The notes beneath the pieces are model-generated. The model was given only the letters and a program-made list of their open reading frames with translations, was not told the DNA's origin and searched no databases. The translations under genes and the position numbers were made by a program. This document shows, piece after piece, positions 16,797-25,689 of a DNA stretch of 64,000 bases (within the stretch, counting starts at the first letter, position 1; each line of letters starts with the position of its first letter). The DNA is from CAYREV01 sp964423345 (GTDB taxonomy: Bacteria; Bacteroidota; Rhodothermia; Balneolales; Balneolaceae). The DNA is taken from contig CAYREV010000011.1 of NCBI GenBank assembly GCA_964423345.1, positions 1 to 64,000 of the forward strand. Reading direction: 5' to 3'.

Positions 16797-18536
16797 TCAC
16801 TTAATCAGTGTCATCTTCCGGGTGAGTGTTTTACGGTCGGTGACCAGCCGGTAGAAGTAGATGCCCGAAGCCAGGTTGCTCCCTTCGAAGCGAACGTCAT
16901 TGTAATAGCCGGGCTCCCGCACTTCGTCAAGCAGGGTGGCGACCAGCCGCCCCGTCACGTCGTACACCTTGAGCCTTATGCGTGTGGCGTCGGTCAGCGT
17001 AAAGGGAATAACCGTGGAGGGGTTAAAGGGATTGGGATAGTTCTGGCGAAGGGTGATCCGTTCGGGAATGGTGGAGGTGATATGGATCCGGTAGCTGTCG
17101 GAGACGCTTTCGCTTCCGTTGGCTATCACGATGCCGATGCGCGAGATATCATTCCACTGCCAGGAAGTTTCCTCCTCTATGATGGGTGTTCCCGTTCCGC
17201 TGATAACCTTATGGTCGGAGGAGCCGTCCCTGAAGTAGGCGATCAGGCCCATGCCTGTAAAATCGGAGTTTTTGAAGACGGTGATACGCACCGCACCCTC
17301 TTCGGGGGCCACGGGGTCAATCTCCAGGTAGTTGGCTGCCAGCCTCGGTATGGATATGGAGCTGTTGGAACTGTCCTGCCCGGCAAAAGTGCGGTTGGTC
17401 TTCGGATGGGGATAGGCCCCGCCCTCCTCGAAACCGTAGTCTGCCACCCTGTTTATCGAGCCGGAAGCGTAGTGCCACAGCTGGGATTCGATATAGGCGC
17501 GTCGGAAGGGTTCCGGTCCCCCGAGCTGTGCGGTAATTGCCTGTATATAGCCGGTGCCGGACGGATTCTGTGCGATGCGGTCCCATACGCCGGGCCAGAA
17601 ATCGGGCCCATGCTTTTGCTCGAAATAGAGCGCCCAGGAGACGTGATAGTAGGAGCCCGGGTAGAAGGAGTCTTCGGGAGTCCGGAAGATAGAGGAGGAG
17701 TTGGCAAGGTAGTTGTAGTAGTCGTTGACGTTATCATAGACCACTTCCTCCATGAGGGTGGCATCCATCTCGGCCCAGCGGTCGCTCTCGCCGCTCCAGT
17801 TGTTCATAACAAACTGTATGGCATGCTTGAGCTCGTGGGCCACGGTCACCTTGATGGCTCCCCGGACATCACCCTGGGGGTCCGTATTATCCGGAAAGTT
17901 TTCAAAGGTGTTGTGAATCTCGATATAGGTGGTGTTGTCGCGGGCGACCGTTTGTCCGTAAAAGTTGAAATTCCTGAAGTAGATATCGTAGGGGTCGCCG
18001 GCGAGGACGGGATCGGTGTAGCCCAGGGTGGCTATCTGATGGTTCCAGGAGGAGTCGGCCGCAGCTGCCGTCCACTCTACATAATCGGGCACCCCGTCGC
18101 CGTCGCTGTCGTGGGAGGGGACGGCATCGGTGCCGGAGGTCTCGTAGTGAAGGGTAAACCTGCCCGAGGGAGAGGTATAGGTCTGTTCGGCGAGGAGCTC
18201 GCTGCCGCTTAGAAGCTGATCTATTTCGGATTTCGCCGAGGGGGAGAGGCGATCGCTGTACCTGCGGTAGTCGAGCAGGGCCGGGGTCCCGCATTTTACG
18301 GCTGCATCCATCCGTTGCCTGAATGAAGCGGGCAGCTTCGCCGGCTTTAGCCCGGCATAGAACTTGTACAGCACTTTCTGATCCAGGGAAATTTGTCCCC
18401 TGTCATAGGCCCGGTCGATCAGCTGCATGACCGGCAGGTCCGTATGAGGGTCGGGCTGCTGGGCGGAGGCCGTGACGCCGGCCGGGAGCGGGAAGATGCA
18501 GATGATAATAAATGTTGACAGTAACCGTATATTCAA
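16797..18536 (-). CDS. Secreted MXAN_6640-type metalloprotease candidate with T9SS sorting domain
   Basis: A Sec signal peptide (about 1-25) is followed by an N-terminal region, a calcium-loop-like DSDGDGVPDYVEW (143-155) and the zinc motif HELKH (234-238). This layout is that of the MXAN_6640 family of putative metalloproteases. Residues about 497-579 form a T9SS type A sorting domain with NYPNPFNPSTVIPF, YDVTGRLV and a C-terminal LTRKMTLIK. The protein should cross the outer membrane by the type IX system and be anchored or released. Protease activity is predicted from the motif only. Confidence 0.88.
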   Translation of the reverse strand: MNIRLLSTFIIICIFPLPAGVTASAQQPDPHTDLPVMQLIDRAYDRGQISLDQKVLYKFYAGLKPAKLPASFRQRMDAAVKCGTPALLDYRRYSDRLSPSAKSEIDQLLSGSELLAEQTYTSPSGRFTLHYETSGTDAVPSHDSDGDGVPDYVEWTAAAADSSWNHQIATLGYTDPVLAGDPYDIYFRNFNFYGQTVARDNTTYIEIHNTFENFPDNTDPQGDVRGAIKVTVAHELKHAIQFVMNNWSGESDRWAEMDATLMEEVVYDNVNDYYNYLANSSSIFRTPEDSFYPGSYYHVSWALYFEQKHGPDFWPGVWDRIAQNPSGTGYIQAITAQLGGPEPFRRAYIESQLWHYASGSINRVADYGFEEGGAYPHPKTNRTFAGQDSSNSSISIPRLAANYLEIDPVAPEEGAVRITVFKNSDFTGMGLIAYFRDGSSDHKVISGTGTPIIEEETSWQWNDISRIGIVIANGSESVSDSYRIHITSTIPERITLRQNYPNPFNPSTVIPFTLTDATRIRLKVYDVTGRLVATLLDEVREPGYYNDVRFEGSNLASGIYFYRLVTDRKTLTRKMTLIK

Positions 18537-18706
18537 TAGCAGAGTGATATCATTTTGCGAAAGGAATTCACTTCTTCCAAAATTACCCTTAATTTTGGGT
18601 TCTTCAAATTAAGAGCCGGGATTTCACGGGAGGGTTGGAATTAATCATTTGAAGCCGTTAAAAATCGTGTTTCTGTGTTATGGCGGCGGGATAAAAGCAT
18701 AGTATA

Positions 18707-19660
18707 ATGTACGAAGTCATACTTTATTATAATTTCAATACAATTGATGATCCGGAAGCGTTCTGCACGGCACACAAGGAGTTTTGCAGGGAGCTCGGGG
18801 TCAAGGGACGTATCTATATCGGGGCCGAAGGTATCAACGGTACCCTGGGCGGCACCCCCGAACAGGTAGAGGCATACAAGGACTATCTGAGGGAGCTTGA
18901 GGGTTTTGAGGATACGGAATTTAAGACCGACACCAGCGATTATATCCCCTTTGCCAAGCTGATCTGCAAGACGCGCGATGAAATCGTGGCGCTGCACAAA
19001 GAGGATGTGGACCCCGGGAGGGGCGGAAAGCACCTCGAACCCCGTGAATGGAGGGAGATCCTCGAGAAGGAAGACGATTACGTGCTTATCGACGTCCGCA
19101 ACGACTACGAATCCAGGATCGGCCATTTCGAGGGGGCGATCACTCCCGAAGTGGAAAATTTTTATGAGTTCCCCGACTGGCTGGAGAAGCTGGAGGTCGA
19201 CAAGGATAAGAAAGTCCTGATGTACTGCACGGGTGGAATCCGGTGTGAAAAGTTTTCAGTCCTTATGAAAGAAAAGGGATGGGAAGACGTAAACCAGCTG
19301 GACGGGGGCATCCTGCGCTACAGCAAGGAGGAGGGCGGCAAGCACTACAAGGGCAAGTGCTTTGTGTTTGACGACCGTCTGGTGGTGCCGGTCAATGAGG
19401 AGGATATGGAGCCCATCGCCCGCTGTGAAATAACGGGCAAGCCCGCCGACACCTATATCAACTGTGCCAACATGGAGTGCAACAAGCTGTTCGTTTGCTC
19501 GGAGGAGGGAGCGCGTAAGATGGAGGGGTGCTGCAGCGAGGAGTGCCGTCAGAGTGAGTATAAACGTCCCTTTGACCCGGAAAACGCTTTCCGCCCGTTT
19601 CGCAAATGGTACAACTATTTTGAAGGGGACTTCAAAGAGCGGGAGCTGGAAGAACAGTAG
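18707..19660 (+). CDS. trhO: tRNA uridine(34) hydroxylase TrhO (rhodanese-like)
   Basis: The 317 residues have an N-terminal acylphosphatase-like domain (to about 95, with GAEGINGTLGG), a rhodanese domain whose active loop is CTGGIRCEK (C174 first) and a cysteine-rich tail (about 260-285, with CANMECNKLFVC and GCCSEEC) that probably binds zinc. E. coli TrhO (YceA) makes 5-hydroxyuridine at tRNA position 34 with O2. It stands alone and converges on the alpha/beta hydrolase gene. Confidence 0.93.
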   Translation: MYEVILYYNFNTIDDPEAFCTAHKEFCRELGVKGRIYIGAEGINGTLGGTPEQVEAYKDYLRELEGFEDTEFKTDTSDYIPFAKLICKTRDEIVALHKEDVDPGRGGKHLEPREWREILEKEDDYVLIDVRNDYESRIGHFEGAITPEVENFYEFPDWLEKLEVDKDKKVLMYCTGGIRCEKFSVLMKEKGWEDVNQLDGGILRYSKEEGGKHYKGKCFVFDDRLVVPVNEEDMEPIARCEITGKPADTYINCANMECNKLFVCSEEGARKMEGCCSEECRQSEYKRPFDPENAFRPFRKWYNYFEGDFKERELEEQ

Positions 19661-19665
19661 GTAGT

Positions 19666-20457
19666 CTATCCCACGAAAAAAGCCCTGGCTACAGAGGCGA
19701 AATGCTTGGGCCGGTCCAGGAACGCATAGTGGCCGGCCTTATCCATGACCACCAGCGCCGCCTTGTTGATGCCTTTCTCCATCCGCTCGGCCTGGTAGAG
19801 AGGTGTGGCGTCGTCGTCCCTTCCCCAAAGGAGGAGAACGTCGTGGCCGATTTGGGGGAGGCAGGGTTCCAGGTGTTCGGTGACCGACTTCACGAAGGTT
19901 TCGCGCATAACCCCGCTGAGCTTGCGGTAGTCGCCTGAGCCCAGGCTTTTCCACAAGGGGGTGCTGCGCAGCCATTGAAGGGCTTTCTCCCCGGCCCGCC
20001 CGGGCAACAGCAAAAAGGGGGCTTTCAGGGTCTTGGCAAGGTATTTCCTAAAGTAGTATCCCATAGAACGGCGGGGCTTCATGCCGGCTCCGCCCGTGAT
20101 AAGCACCTTGTCTATATGATACCTGCCAAAATCGCGGGCACAAAGCTTAAGCGTGATTCGTCCCCCGAATGAGTGAACCAGCATATCCACGGGCCGGTCG
20201 AACAGGTCCTGTATAAATTGCTGTACCAGGTCGGCATAGTCGTCAATGCCCCAGGCACGGTCCGGTGCCGCCGAATCGCCAAAGCCGGGGAGGTCCACTA
20301 TGTAGCAGGTCCGCAGCGAGGCAAGCTGACGGGCCACGGGTTTCATCACGCGGCCGCTGCTGCCCCAGCCGTGCAGCAGGATCAGGGGCTTGCCTTCCCC
20401 CAGGGTTTCATAGGCGACCGTTTGATCCTCGTAGCGGTATGTGAGTTTGTCGTTCAT
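19666..20457 (-). CDS. Alpha/beta-fold hydrolase
   Basis: A 263-residue soluble hydrolase. The oxyanion HGWG is at 29-32, the nucleophile elbow VHSFGGR places S96, the acid is probably the Asp of WGRDDD near 215, and the base is the His of DKAGHYAF near 243. There is no signal peptide. The sequence is closest in style to carboxylesterase and BioH-like proteins, but the substrate cannot be read. It is divergent from the helix-hairpin-helix gene. Confidence 0.88.
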   Translation of the reverse strand: MNDKLTYRYEDQTVAYETLGEGKPLILLHGWGSSGRVMKPVARQLASLRTCYIVDLPGFGDSAAPDRAWGIDDYADLVQQFIQDLFDRPVDMLVHSFGGRITLKLCARDFGRYHIDKVLITGGAGMKPRRSMGYYFRKYLAKTLKAPFLLLPGRAGEKALQWLRSTPLWKSLGSGDYRKLSGVMRETFVKSVTEHLEPCLPQIGHDVLLLWGRDDDATPLYQAERMEKGINKAALVVMDKAGHYAFLDRPKHFASVARAFFVG

Positions 20458-20559
20458 GGGCTGCAGAACTTCCGAACATTATTGGTTGAAAACAAGGCTT
20501 GCTGTAAGGTTCGAGCCTGGTACCGGTCTAACGTATAGATAGCACAAGATCGGATATTT

Positions 20560-21051
20560 ATGAAAAGAAAAATATTTTTCTGGCTCGAGAAGCTGAAGAT
20601 CAGCCCCGCCGAACGGAAAGCGGTGACGGCTGCGATGGCCCTGCTGCTCCTGCTTGCCGGCCTCAACTACTTCACCGATCCGGGCAGCCCTTACGGCGAG
20701 GCATTTTATGGTCCCCTGGAAGAGGAGTTTCGTCGGAGGACCCGGGAGATGGAGAGGAAAGAGGCGGCCGTGCTTGCACGCTATTATCCCGATACAGCCG
20801 ATACCGTCCGGCTGGATAGCAGCTCGGTAAACGCGCTCCCCAAAATTAATATCAATGCGGCCGACGCCACCCTCCTGCAGCGGCTGCCGGGCATCGGGCC
20901 GGTATATGCGGACAGAATAGTCCGTTACCGCCGGGAAAACGGTTCTTTCAAATCTTATTCGGAGCTTTTGAATATCAAAGGAATAGGCAAAAAGCGATTG
21001 GAAAAGTTGCTCCCATTTATTCAACTTAAGAAGTCTAAAAGAAACCAATAG
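20560..21051 (+). CDS. ComEA-like helix-hairpin-helix protein with N-terminal membrane anchor
   Basis: The 163 residues have a membrane segment at about 22-36, a linker, and a C-terminal ComEA domain with two helix-hairpin-helix motifs (LPGIGPVYADRI at 109-120 and IKGIGKKRLEKL at 139-150) after INAADATLLQ. The family binds double-stranded DNA, and ComEA acts in DNA uptake at the membrane. No other competence gene is nearby. It is 7 bases upstream of the PorX-like gene, hence cotranscribed with it. Confidence 0.88.
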   Translation: MKRKIFFWLEKLKISPAERKAVTAAMALLLLLAGLNYFTDPGSPYGEAFYGPLEEEFRRRTREMERKEAAVLARYYPDTADTVRLDSSSVNALPKININAADATLLQRLPGIGPVYADRIVRYRRENGSFKSYSELLNIKGIGKKRLEKLLPFIQLKKSKRNQ

Positions 21052-21058
21052 ATCGTTG

Positions 21059-22612
21059 ATGCTGAACCGTATTTTATGGGCGGATGATGAGATTGATCAG
21101 CTGAAGCCGCACATTATTTTCCTGGAGAAGAAGGGCTTTGATATCACCCCGGTCACGAACGGCGATGATGCCGTTACGCTGATCAAGGAACGCCTTTTTG
21201 ACATCGTCTTTCTGGATGAACAGATGCCCGGGATGGACGGGCTGGCCACTCTCAACAAGATAAAGACCCTGCAACCCTCCCTGCCGGTAGTGATGATTAC
21301 CAAGAGTGAGGAGGAGTCGATCATGGAAGATGCCATCGGGGGCAAGATATCCGACTATCTTATAAAGCCGGTGAATCCCAACCAGATTCTGTTGACGGTC
21401 AAGCGCATCCTGGAACGGCACCGGATACGTTCGGAAAAGTTTGCGCAATCGTATCTCAGAGATTTCAACAAGATATCGGAACAGATCCGAAAGGATACTA
21501 CCTGGGAGGAGTGGGTGCGCATCTACCAGCAGCTTAGCCGTTGGGATATAGACCTTGAAGACGGCTCGGAATCGTTGCTGCAGGTGTTGAAAGATCAATA
21601 CCGGGAAGCTAACAAGGTGTTCGGCCGGTTCATCGAGCAATACTACCGGGGATGGCTGGAGAAGGAAACGCCCGAACGCCCGCCCTTGTCGGTGGATATC
21701 ATGGAGGAATATGTGGTGCCCCACGTCAAAAACGGACAGACCACCCTGTTCCTGGTTATCGACTGCATGAGGTATGACCAGTGGCTGGTGTTTGAGGAGC
21801 TGTTGACCGACTATTACAGCATCGACACCGATTTCTATTTTTCCATTCTTCCCACAGCCACACCCTACTCGAGGAATGCCATCTTTTCCGGCTTGTATCC
21901 GCTGGAGATTGAGGACCGCTATCCCGACTTGTGGGTGAGCGGTGACGATGAGCATTCGCTGAACCAGTATGAGCAGGAGCTGCTTCAAAAACAGCTCTCG
22001 CATATGGGCCTTACTGTCAATGCCAAGTATGAGAAGGTGCTGAATGCCGAAGAGGGACGGAAGGTCAACGACCATATACTGGACTATATACAGAGTCCGC
22101 TGAGCACTTTTGTCTACAACTTCGTGGATACCCTGGTTCACTCCCGCTCCGATTCGGATGTGCTTAAGGAGATAGCCCCGGACGTACCCGCTTTTCGTGC
22201 GCTCACCAAAACATGGTTTGAACACTCTTCGCTGCACGACATCTTCAAGACGCTTGCGGAAGAGGAGGTGACTATTGTAGTGACCAGCGACCACGGAGCG
22301 GTCAGGGCCCTGCACGATACCAAGGTGCGGGGAGACCGCGATACCTCCACCAGTCTGCGCTACAAGTACGGGCGGAACCTGAATGCAGACCGTGATACCA
22401 CCATCCTCATCGACCGGCCGGCCGACTACAAACTGCCGTCTCCGGGCATATCCAACAACTATATTATTGCGAAGGAGGATTACTTTTTCGTCTATCCCAC
22501 CAATTACCACCGTTACCAGCGACGGTACAAGGACAGCTTTTTGCATGGGGGAGCCAGCATGGAAGAGATGATACTGCCAATCGCAACAATGCGGCCCAAA
22601 GCCATGATGTAA
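21059..22612 (+). CDS. porX: PorX-like response regulator with PglZ phosphatase-type domain
   Basis: ATG at 21059 gives 517 residues; a TTG one codon earlier is less likely. The receiver domain (1-118) has D9/D10, phospho-site D53, T81 and K103. A helical linker follows. The C-terminal PglZ/alkaline phosphatase-like domain (about 205-517) has metal-site candidates D235 (VIDCMRYD), the TATPYSRNAIFSG segment (266-278) and S410-D411-H412-G413. P. gingivalis PorX has this layout, hydrolyses oligonucleotides and controls T9SS with kinase PorY. It sits between a ComEA-like gene and tsaE, with no kinase adjacent. Confidence 0.92.
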   Translation: MLNRILWADDEIDQLKPHIIFLEKKGFDITPVTNGDDAVTLIKERLFDIVFLDEQMPGMDGLATLNKIKTLQPSLPVVMITKSEEESIMEDAIGGKISDYLIKPVNPNQILLTVKRILERHRIRSEKFAQSYLRDFNKISEQIRKDTTWEEWVRIYQQLSRWDIDLEDGSESLLQVLKDQYREANKVFGRFIEQYYRGWLEKETPERPPLSVDIMEEYVVPHVKNGQTTLFLVIDCMRYDQWLVFEELLTDYYSIDTDFYFSILPTATPYSRNAIFSGLYPLEIEDRYPDLWVSGDDEHSLNQYEQELLQKQLSHMGLTVNAKYEKVLNAEEGRKVNDHILDYIQSPLSTFVYNFVDTLVHSRSDSDVLKEIAPDVPAFRALTKTWFEHSSLHDIFKTLAEEEVTIVVTSDHGAVRALHDTKVRGDRDTSTSLRYKYGRNLNADRDTTILIDRPADYKLPSPGISNNYIIAKEDYFFVYPTNYHRYQRRYKDSFLHGGASMEEMILPIATMRPKAMM

Positions 22613-23040
22613 TGGAAAAGGAGTTAACCAGTAGGTCGGAAGAGGAAACCGGGAGGATCGCACGTGCCTTCGCGGAAACATTGAAACCGGGGGATATCGT
22701 ATGCCTTAAAGGCGACCTGGGAGCGGGGAAGACGCATTTCGTAAAAGGGATGGCACGGGCTTTCGACATCCCGGAAGAGGAGGTTCATTCGCCGACCTTT
22801 ACATTGATCAATGAGTATCACGGGAGCCTGCCGCTCTATCATTTTGACTGCTATCGCATGGAGTCGGTTCGGGAAGCCATTGAGATCGGAGCGGAAGAAT
22901 ATTTTTATGGGGAGGGCGTTTCAGTTATCGAATGGGCGGAGCGGATTGAGGAACTTATTCCCGAACACGCCACCTGGATTATCATCACGGCGCCGGAACA
23001 GGCTATCCGAAAATTTGTCATACGGCAAAAAGGTTCATAA
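22612..23040 (+). CDS. tsaE: tRNA threonylcarbamoyladenosine biosynthesis ATPase TsaE
   Basis: A small P-loop ATPase of 142 residues that works with TsaB and TsaD to make t6A37 in tRNAs reading ANN codons. Walker A is GDLGAGKT (34-41). The family segments HSPTFTLINEY (59-69), LYHFDCYR (75-82) and SVIEWAERI follow. Its ATG overlaps the TAA of porX by one base, so translation is probably coupled. Neither tsaB nor tsaD is nearby. Confidence 0.96.
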   Translation: MEKELTSRSEEETGRIARAFAETLKPGDIVCLKGDLGAGKTHFVKGMARAFDIPEEEVHSPTFTLINEYHGSLPLYHFDCYRMESVREAIEIGAEEYFYGEGVSVIEWAERIEELIPEHATWIIITAPEQAIRKFVIRQKGS

Positions 23041-23057
23041 TCCCATATATTTACTTC

Positions 23058-23333
23058 ATGGCAACAAAGCTATCATATCGGCTGGACCGGCTGCCGGTTA
23101 TCTACCCCTACAACCGCAGGGCGGATAACAATATTCAGCTGGGGGACCTGGTCTACTACGGGCCCTGCCCGGAGTACTACGGCATCGGTGAAGTGGTGCG
23201 CGTGCTCGACGGTTTTTGTATTGTCGATTTCAGGGGGACCGGCCTGTTAAATATTCAGAAAGATGCCATGGCGCTGAAATATCTTATTCCCATCCACAAG
23301 CTGAATCTCGGCCATATCCTCAAAAGCACCTGA
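23058..23333 (+). CDS. Small conserved-looking protein, function unknown
   Basis: The 91 residues have no signal peptide or membrane segment. The central part (27-64, QLGDLVYYGPCPEYYGIGEVVRVLDGFCIVDFRGTG) is strand-rich and reads like a small SH3/Tudor-type barrel such as those in CarD/Hfq-like binding modules. That likeness is weak. It begins 17 bases after tsaE and probably ends the comEA-porX-tsaE operon. Good codon structure and operon placement support it as real. Confidence 0.6.
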   Translation: MATKLSYRLDRLPVIYPYNRRADNNIQLGDLVYYGPCPEYYGIGEVVRVLDGFCIVDFRGTGLLNIQKDAMALKYLIPIHKLNLGHILKST

Positions 23334-23360
23334 GGCGTTCCTGCTGCCGGGCGTTGACGC

Positions 23361-24800
23361 CTACTCCATAATTTCCTCTGTAAAATCCGTTTCAGCGAGA
23401 AGCCGGTCACTTTTATCCCTGCACGCCAGCCAGAACAGTATACTTGTGAGCAGGCCGGGGTAGAAAGGCTCTACGCCCAGGAAGGTGTAGTCGTAGGCCC
23501 CCGTGCTCTGCAGGGTACCCAGTACCAGCCAGGCAAGCGACACCCCGATGCTGACCACCATGGTTGGAATCAACCATCCCTTTTTCAAAGTGAACAGCCT
23601 GATATAAACGCCCAGCACGGGTATGAGCAAGCCGGGGATCATCACCGAACCGATTACATACCAGATGTCGATGACGCTGGGATAGATGATGATCAGCAGG
23701 ATGCCCATAAGGGCTGCGATGAAGACGCTGATCCGGGTAAGGCGGTTGTTGGGAGTATGGGGGAACAGCTTGACCAGCAGGTCGCGGCCGAGGGTTTGGC
23801 CCGACAGGAAGAGGTAGCTGTCAAGGGTCGACATGATGGTTGCGAGCAGGGTAAGGAAGAACAGCCCCTTCAACCCAATGGGAAGGATCTCGTTGGCCAG
23901 GTAGGGATACACCATGATGGGCTCCCGGAGTTCGGGCCCCAGTATAGCCCACCCGTATATACCGCTGAACATGGTCATGAAATCAAAGAGAGACCAAAGG
24001 AGGATGGAGATAAAAATTCCTTTCCTGGCCGTTTCCGGCGATTTGGCCGCTGCGGCGCGCTGGTGGAAGCTGGGATCCACGAAAGTCCACAGCGCAATAA
24101 AAAACCACACCAGTATATACTGGAGATCCTGCCCCCCGGTGATATCGCGGTAGGTATCCGGAATGTTGTTCCAGAGTTTGAAGAGGGATCCATATTCCAT
24201 GGCGGCAAAGATGAGCAGGCATACGAAACCGCCGAACATAAGCGTAACCTGGAGCATGTCGGTACGCACCACCGCACTGAAGCCGCCGAAGCTGACATAG
24301 GCCACCGAAAACAGGGCGACGGCGCTGGCATACCAGAGGAAGTGGCCGCTTCCGCCCGTCAGGTACTGGAATATCAGTCCCAGCATCAGGATATAGGGAG
24401 CGGGGCTGACCAGTACGAATATGGGGAGGGAGGAGAAGCGCCCGGCTTTTTCTCCGTAGAAGTTCCCGATCGCTTCGGGGATGGAGAGGGCCTTGTTCAT
24501 CCTGATCCTGCCGGCCAGAAACCAGGCAAATAAAGCGGAGAAGACGTAGAAGGGGAAGCCGAACAGCAGCCACTGCGAGATGCCGAACTGGTAGCTGTAT
24601 TCCCCCACCCCGAGAATGCCCCCGTACCAGGTGGATACCAGGGTTGCTACGAAAGCGGCGAGGCTCATTTTTCGGCCGGAAAGCAGAAAGGACTCCTCAT
24701 CCTGCTCGTCCCAGTCCTTGCGCCAGCTAAGGTAGATGAGCAGGACGAAGTAAACCAGGAGTAACGACCAGTCGAGGAAAGAAAATTGAAGTTCTGTCAA
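23361..24800 (-). CDS. Sodium:solute symporter family transporter
   Basis: A 479-residue integral membrane protein of the SSS (SLC5) family with about 13 hydrophobic segments, opening with FLDWSLLLVYFVLLIYLSW. The conserved core includes LVSTWYGGILGVGEY, GGFSAVVRTDMLQ and TIMSTLDSYLFLSGQTLGRDL, which holds the sodium-2 site serines. The substrate cannot be read from sequence. It lies 121 bases downstream of the thiamine pyrophosphokinase gene on the same strand, so uptake of thiamine or a precursor is a testable guess. Confidence 0.92.
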   Translation of the reverse strand: MTELQFSFLDWSLLLVYFVLLIYLSWRKDWDEQDEESFLLSGRKMSLAAFVATLVSTWYGGILGVGEYSYQFGISQWLLFGFPFYVFSALFAWFLAGRIRMNKALSIPEAIGNFYGEKAGRFSSLPIFVLVSPAPYILMLGLIFQYLTGGSGHFLWYASAVALFSVAYVSFGGFSAVVRTDMLQVTLMFGGFVCLLIFAAMEYGSLFKLWNNIPDTYRDITGGQDLQYILVWFFIALWTFVDPSFHQRAAAAKSPETARKGIFISILLWSLFDFMTMFSGIYGWAILGPELREPIMVYPYLANEILPIGLKGLFFLTLLATIMSTLDSYLFLSGQTLGRDLLVKLFPHTPNNRLTRISVFIAALMGILLIIIYPSVIDIWYVIGSVMIPGLLIPVLGVYIRLFTLKKGWLIPTMVVSIGVSLAWLVLGTLQSTGAYDYTFLGVEPFYPGLLTSILFWLACRDKSDRLLAETDFTEEIME

Positions 24801-24878
24801 GAGGTATCCGGTTGGTTAGAAAACGCCTCAAAGATATTTGATACAGCGACAGGGTTCAAGCGGCTGATGCTTATGGTA

Positions 24879-24901
24879 CCCGGCACTTGCAAGATGCCGG
24901 G
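24879..24901. promoter_or_regulatory. Hairpin between thiamine pyrophosphokinase and symporter genes
   Basis: CCCGGCA (24879-24885) pairs perfectly with TGCCGGG (24895-24901) around a 9-base loop. There is no T tract on either strand, so it is not a standard terminator. It could be a transcript-processing or stability element between the two minus-strand genes. It does not match a TPP riboswitch. Confidence 0.35.
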
Positions 24902-24921
24902 CAGGTAGAAAAAACTGCTTT

Positions 24922-25545
24922 TTAGTGTTTGTTGCCGGCGATAAACAGTAGCAGGTCGCCTTCGCGGTAGGTGATTTCCACGGGGTTGGACACCACTTCG
25001 TTGGATGAGCCGTCGCGGATACCGTTTTCCAGCGTCCCATCCTCAATAGGGTATTTCAGTCCGCTGGTGGTAATGCCGTGCACGCTCCCGGAGAGAGGAA
25101 AGAGTGAGACCTGGGTGCCCTCTTCGATCGTTTCCCTGAAGTTTTGTGAGATGAGTTTGGTATCCCCGTAGTCGTCCTTGAACAACAGGGTTTCGAAACG
25201 GTCGTTGAACTGCTTCATAACCGACAGGTTTTTAAGCGTGTGGTCGAGCCTCATGCCGGTCGCTCCCAGCACGCGTATGTGCCGGCAACCGTGCTCGCCG
25301 GCGGCATGGAGGGCTTTTTCCAGGTCGTTGGTATCCTGCCCCGGCCTGTGTTTGACGGTAAACGGTTCGTCGCCTGTAGCTTTGTAGCTGTCGAGGTCGC
25401 CGACTACCAGGTCGGGTAACATTCCCAGATCCCGCGCGATATTGGCCCCTCCGTCGGCGGCTATAAAGTGTTCAGACCACCGGAAATTTTGCTCAAAAAG
25501 CTCCCTGCTGGGGGGCAGGCCGTTGCAAAGTATGAGGGTTTTCAT
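24922..25545 (-). CDS. Thiamine pyrophosphokinase
   Basis: The enzyme makes thiamine diphosphate from thiamine and ATP. The 207 residues show the family motifs ADGGAN (30-35), GDLDS (49-53), QDTNDLEKAL (70-79) and LGATGMRLDHTLKNL (93-107). The C-terminal beta-sandwich domain (about 125-207) includes the usual TTSGLKYP and SNEV segments. It salvages thiamine, and no thi biosynthesis genes are seen. It is divergent from nrnA and upstream of the symporter. Confidence 0.95.
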   Translation of the reverse strand: MKTLILCNGLPPSRELFEQNFRWSEHFIAADGGANIARDLGMLPDLVVGDLDSYKATGDEPFTVKHRPGQDTNDLEKALHAAGEHGCRHIRVLGATGMRLDHTLKNLSVMKQFNDRFETLLFKDDYGDTKLISQNFRETIEEGTQVSLFPLSGSVHGITTSGLKYPIEDGTLENGIRDGSSNEVVSNPVEITYREGDLLLFIAGNKH

Positions 25546-25689
25546 GGATAAAAGTTGTTTAAAGGCACGATGTCGGGCTTTACGGTTATGGAAATTACCA
25601 AGATTAGTCGGTGAAAAAAATATTGCTTTCTTCCCTGCTATACCCCATTTTAATAAGCTTATTTTTTAGCTTAAATACGTTGGTGAACC

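Noticed and set aside
17082..18212. A 376-codon plus-strand frame across the T9SS metalloprotease gene
   Set aside because: The minus strand carries signal peptide, HELKH motif and sorting domain. The plus-strand product is a Gly/Val-rich shadow.
21074..22681. A 535-codon open frame antisense to the PorX-like gene
   Set aside because: The opposite strand encodes a clear receiver-PglZ protein with all key residues. The antisense product has no recognisable domain and is rich in His, Arg and Val as expected for a shadow frame.
25546..25689. TPP riboswitch upstream of thiamine pyrophosphokinase
   Set aside because: I looked for the conserved CUGAGA and the second-arm core on the minus strand and found neither here nor in the gap at 24801-24921.
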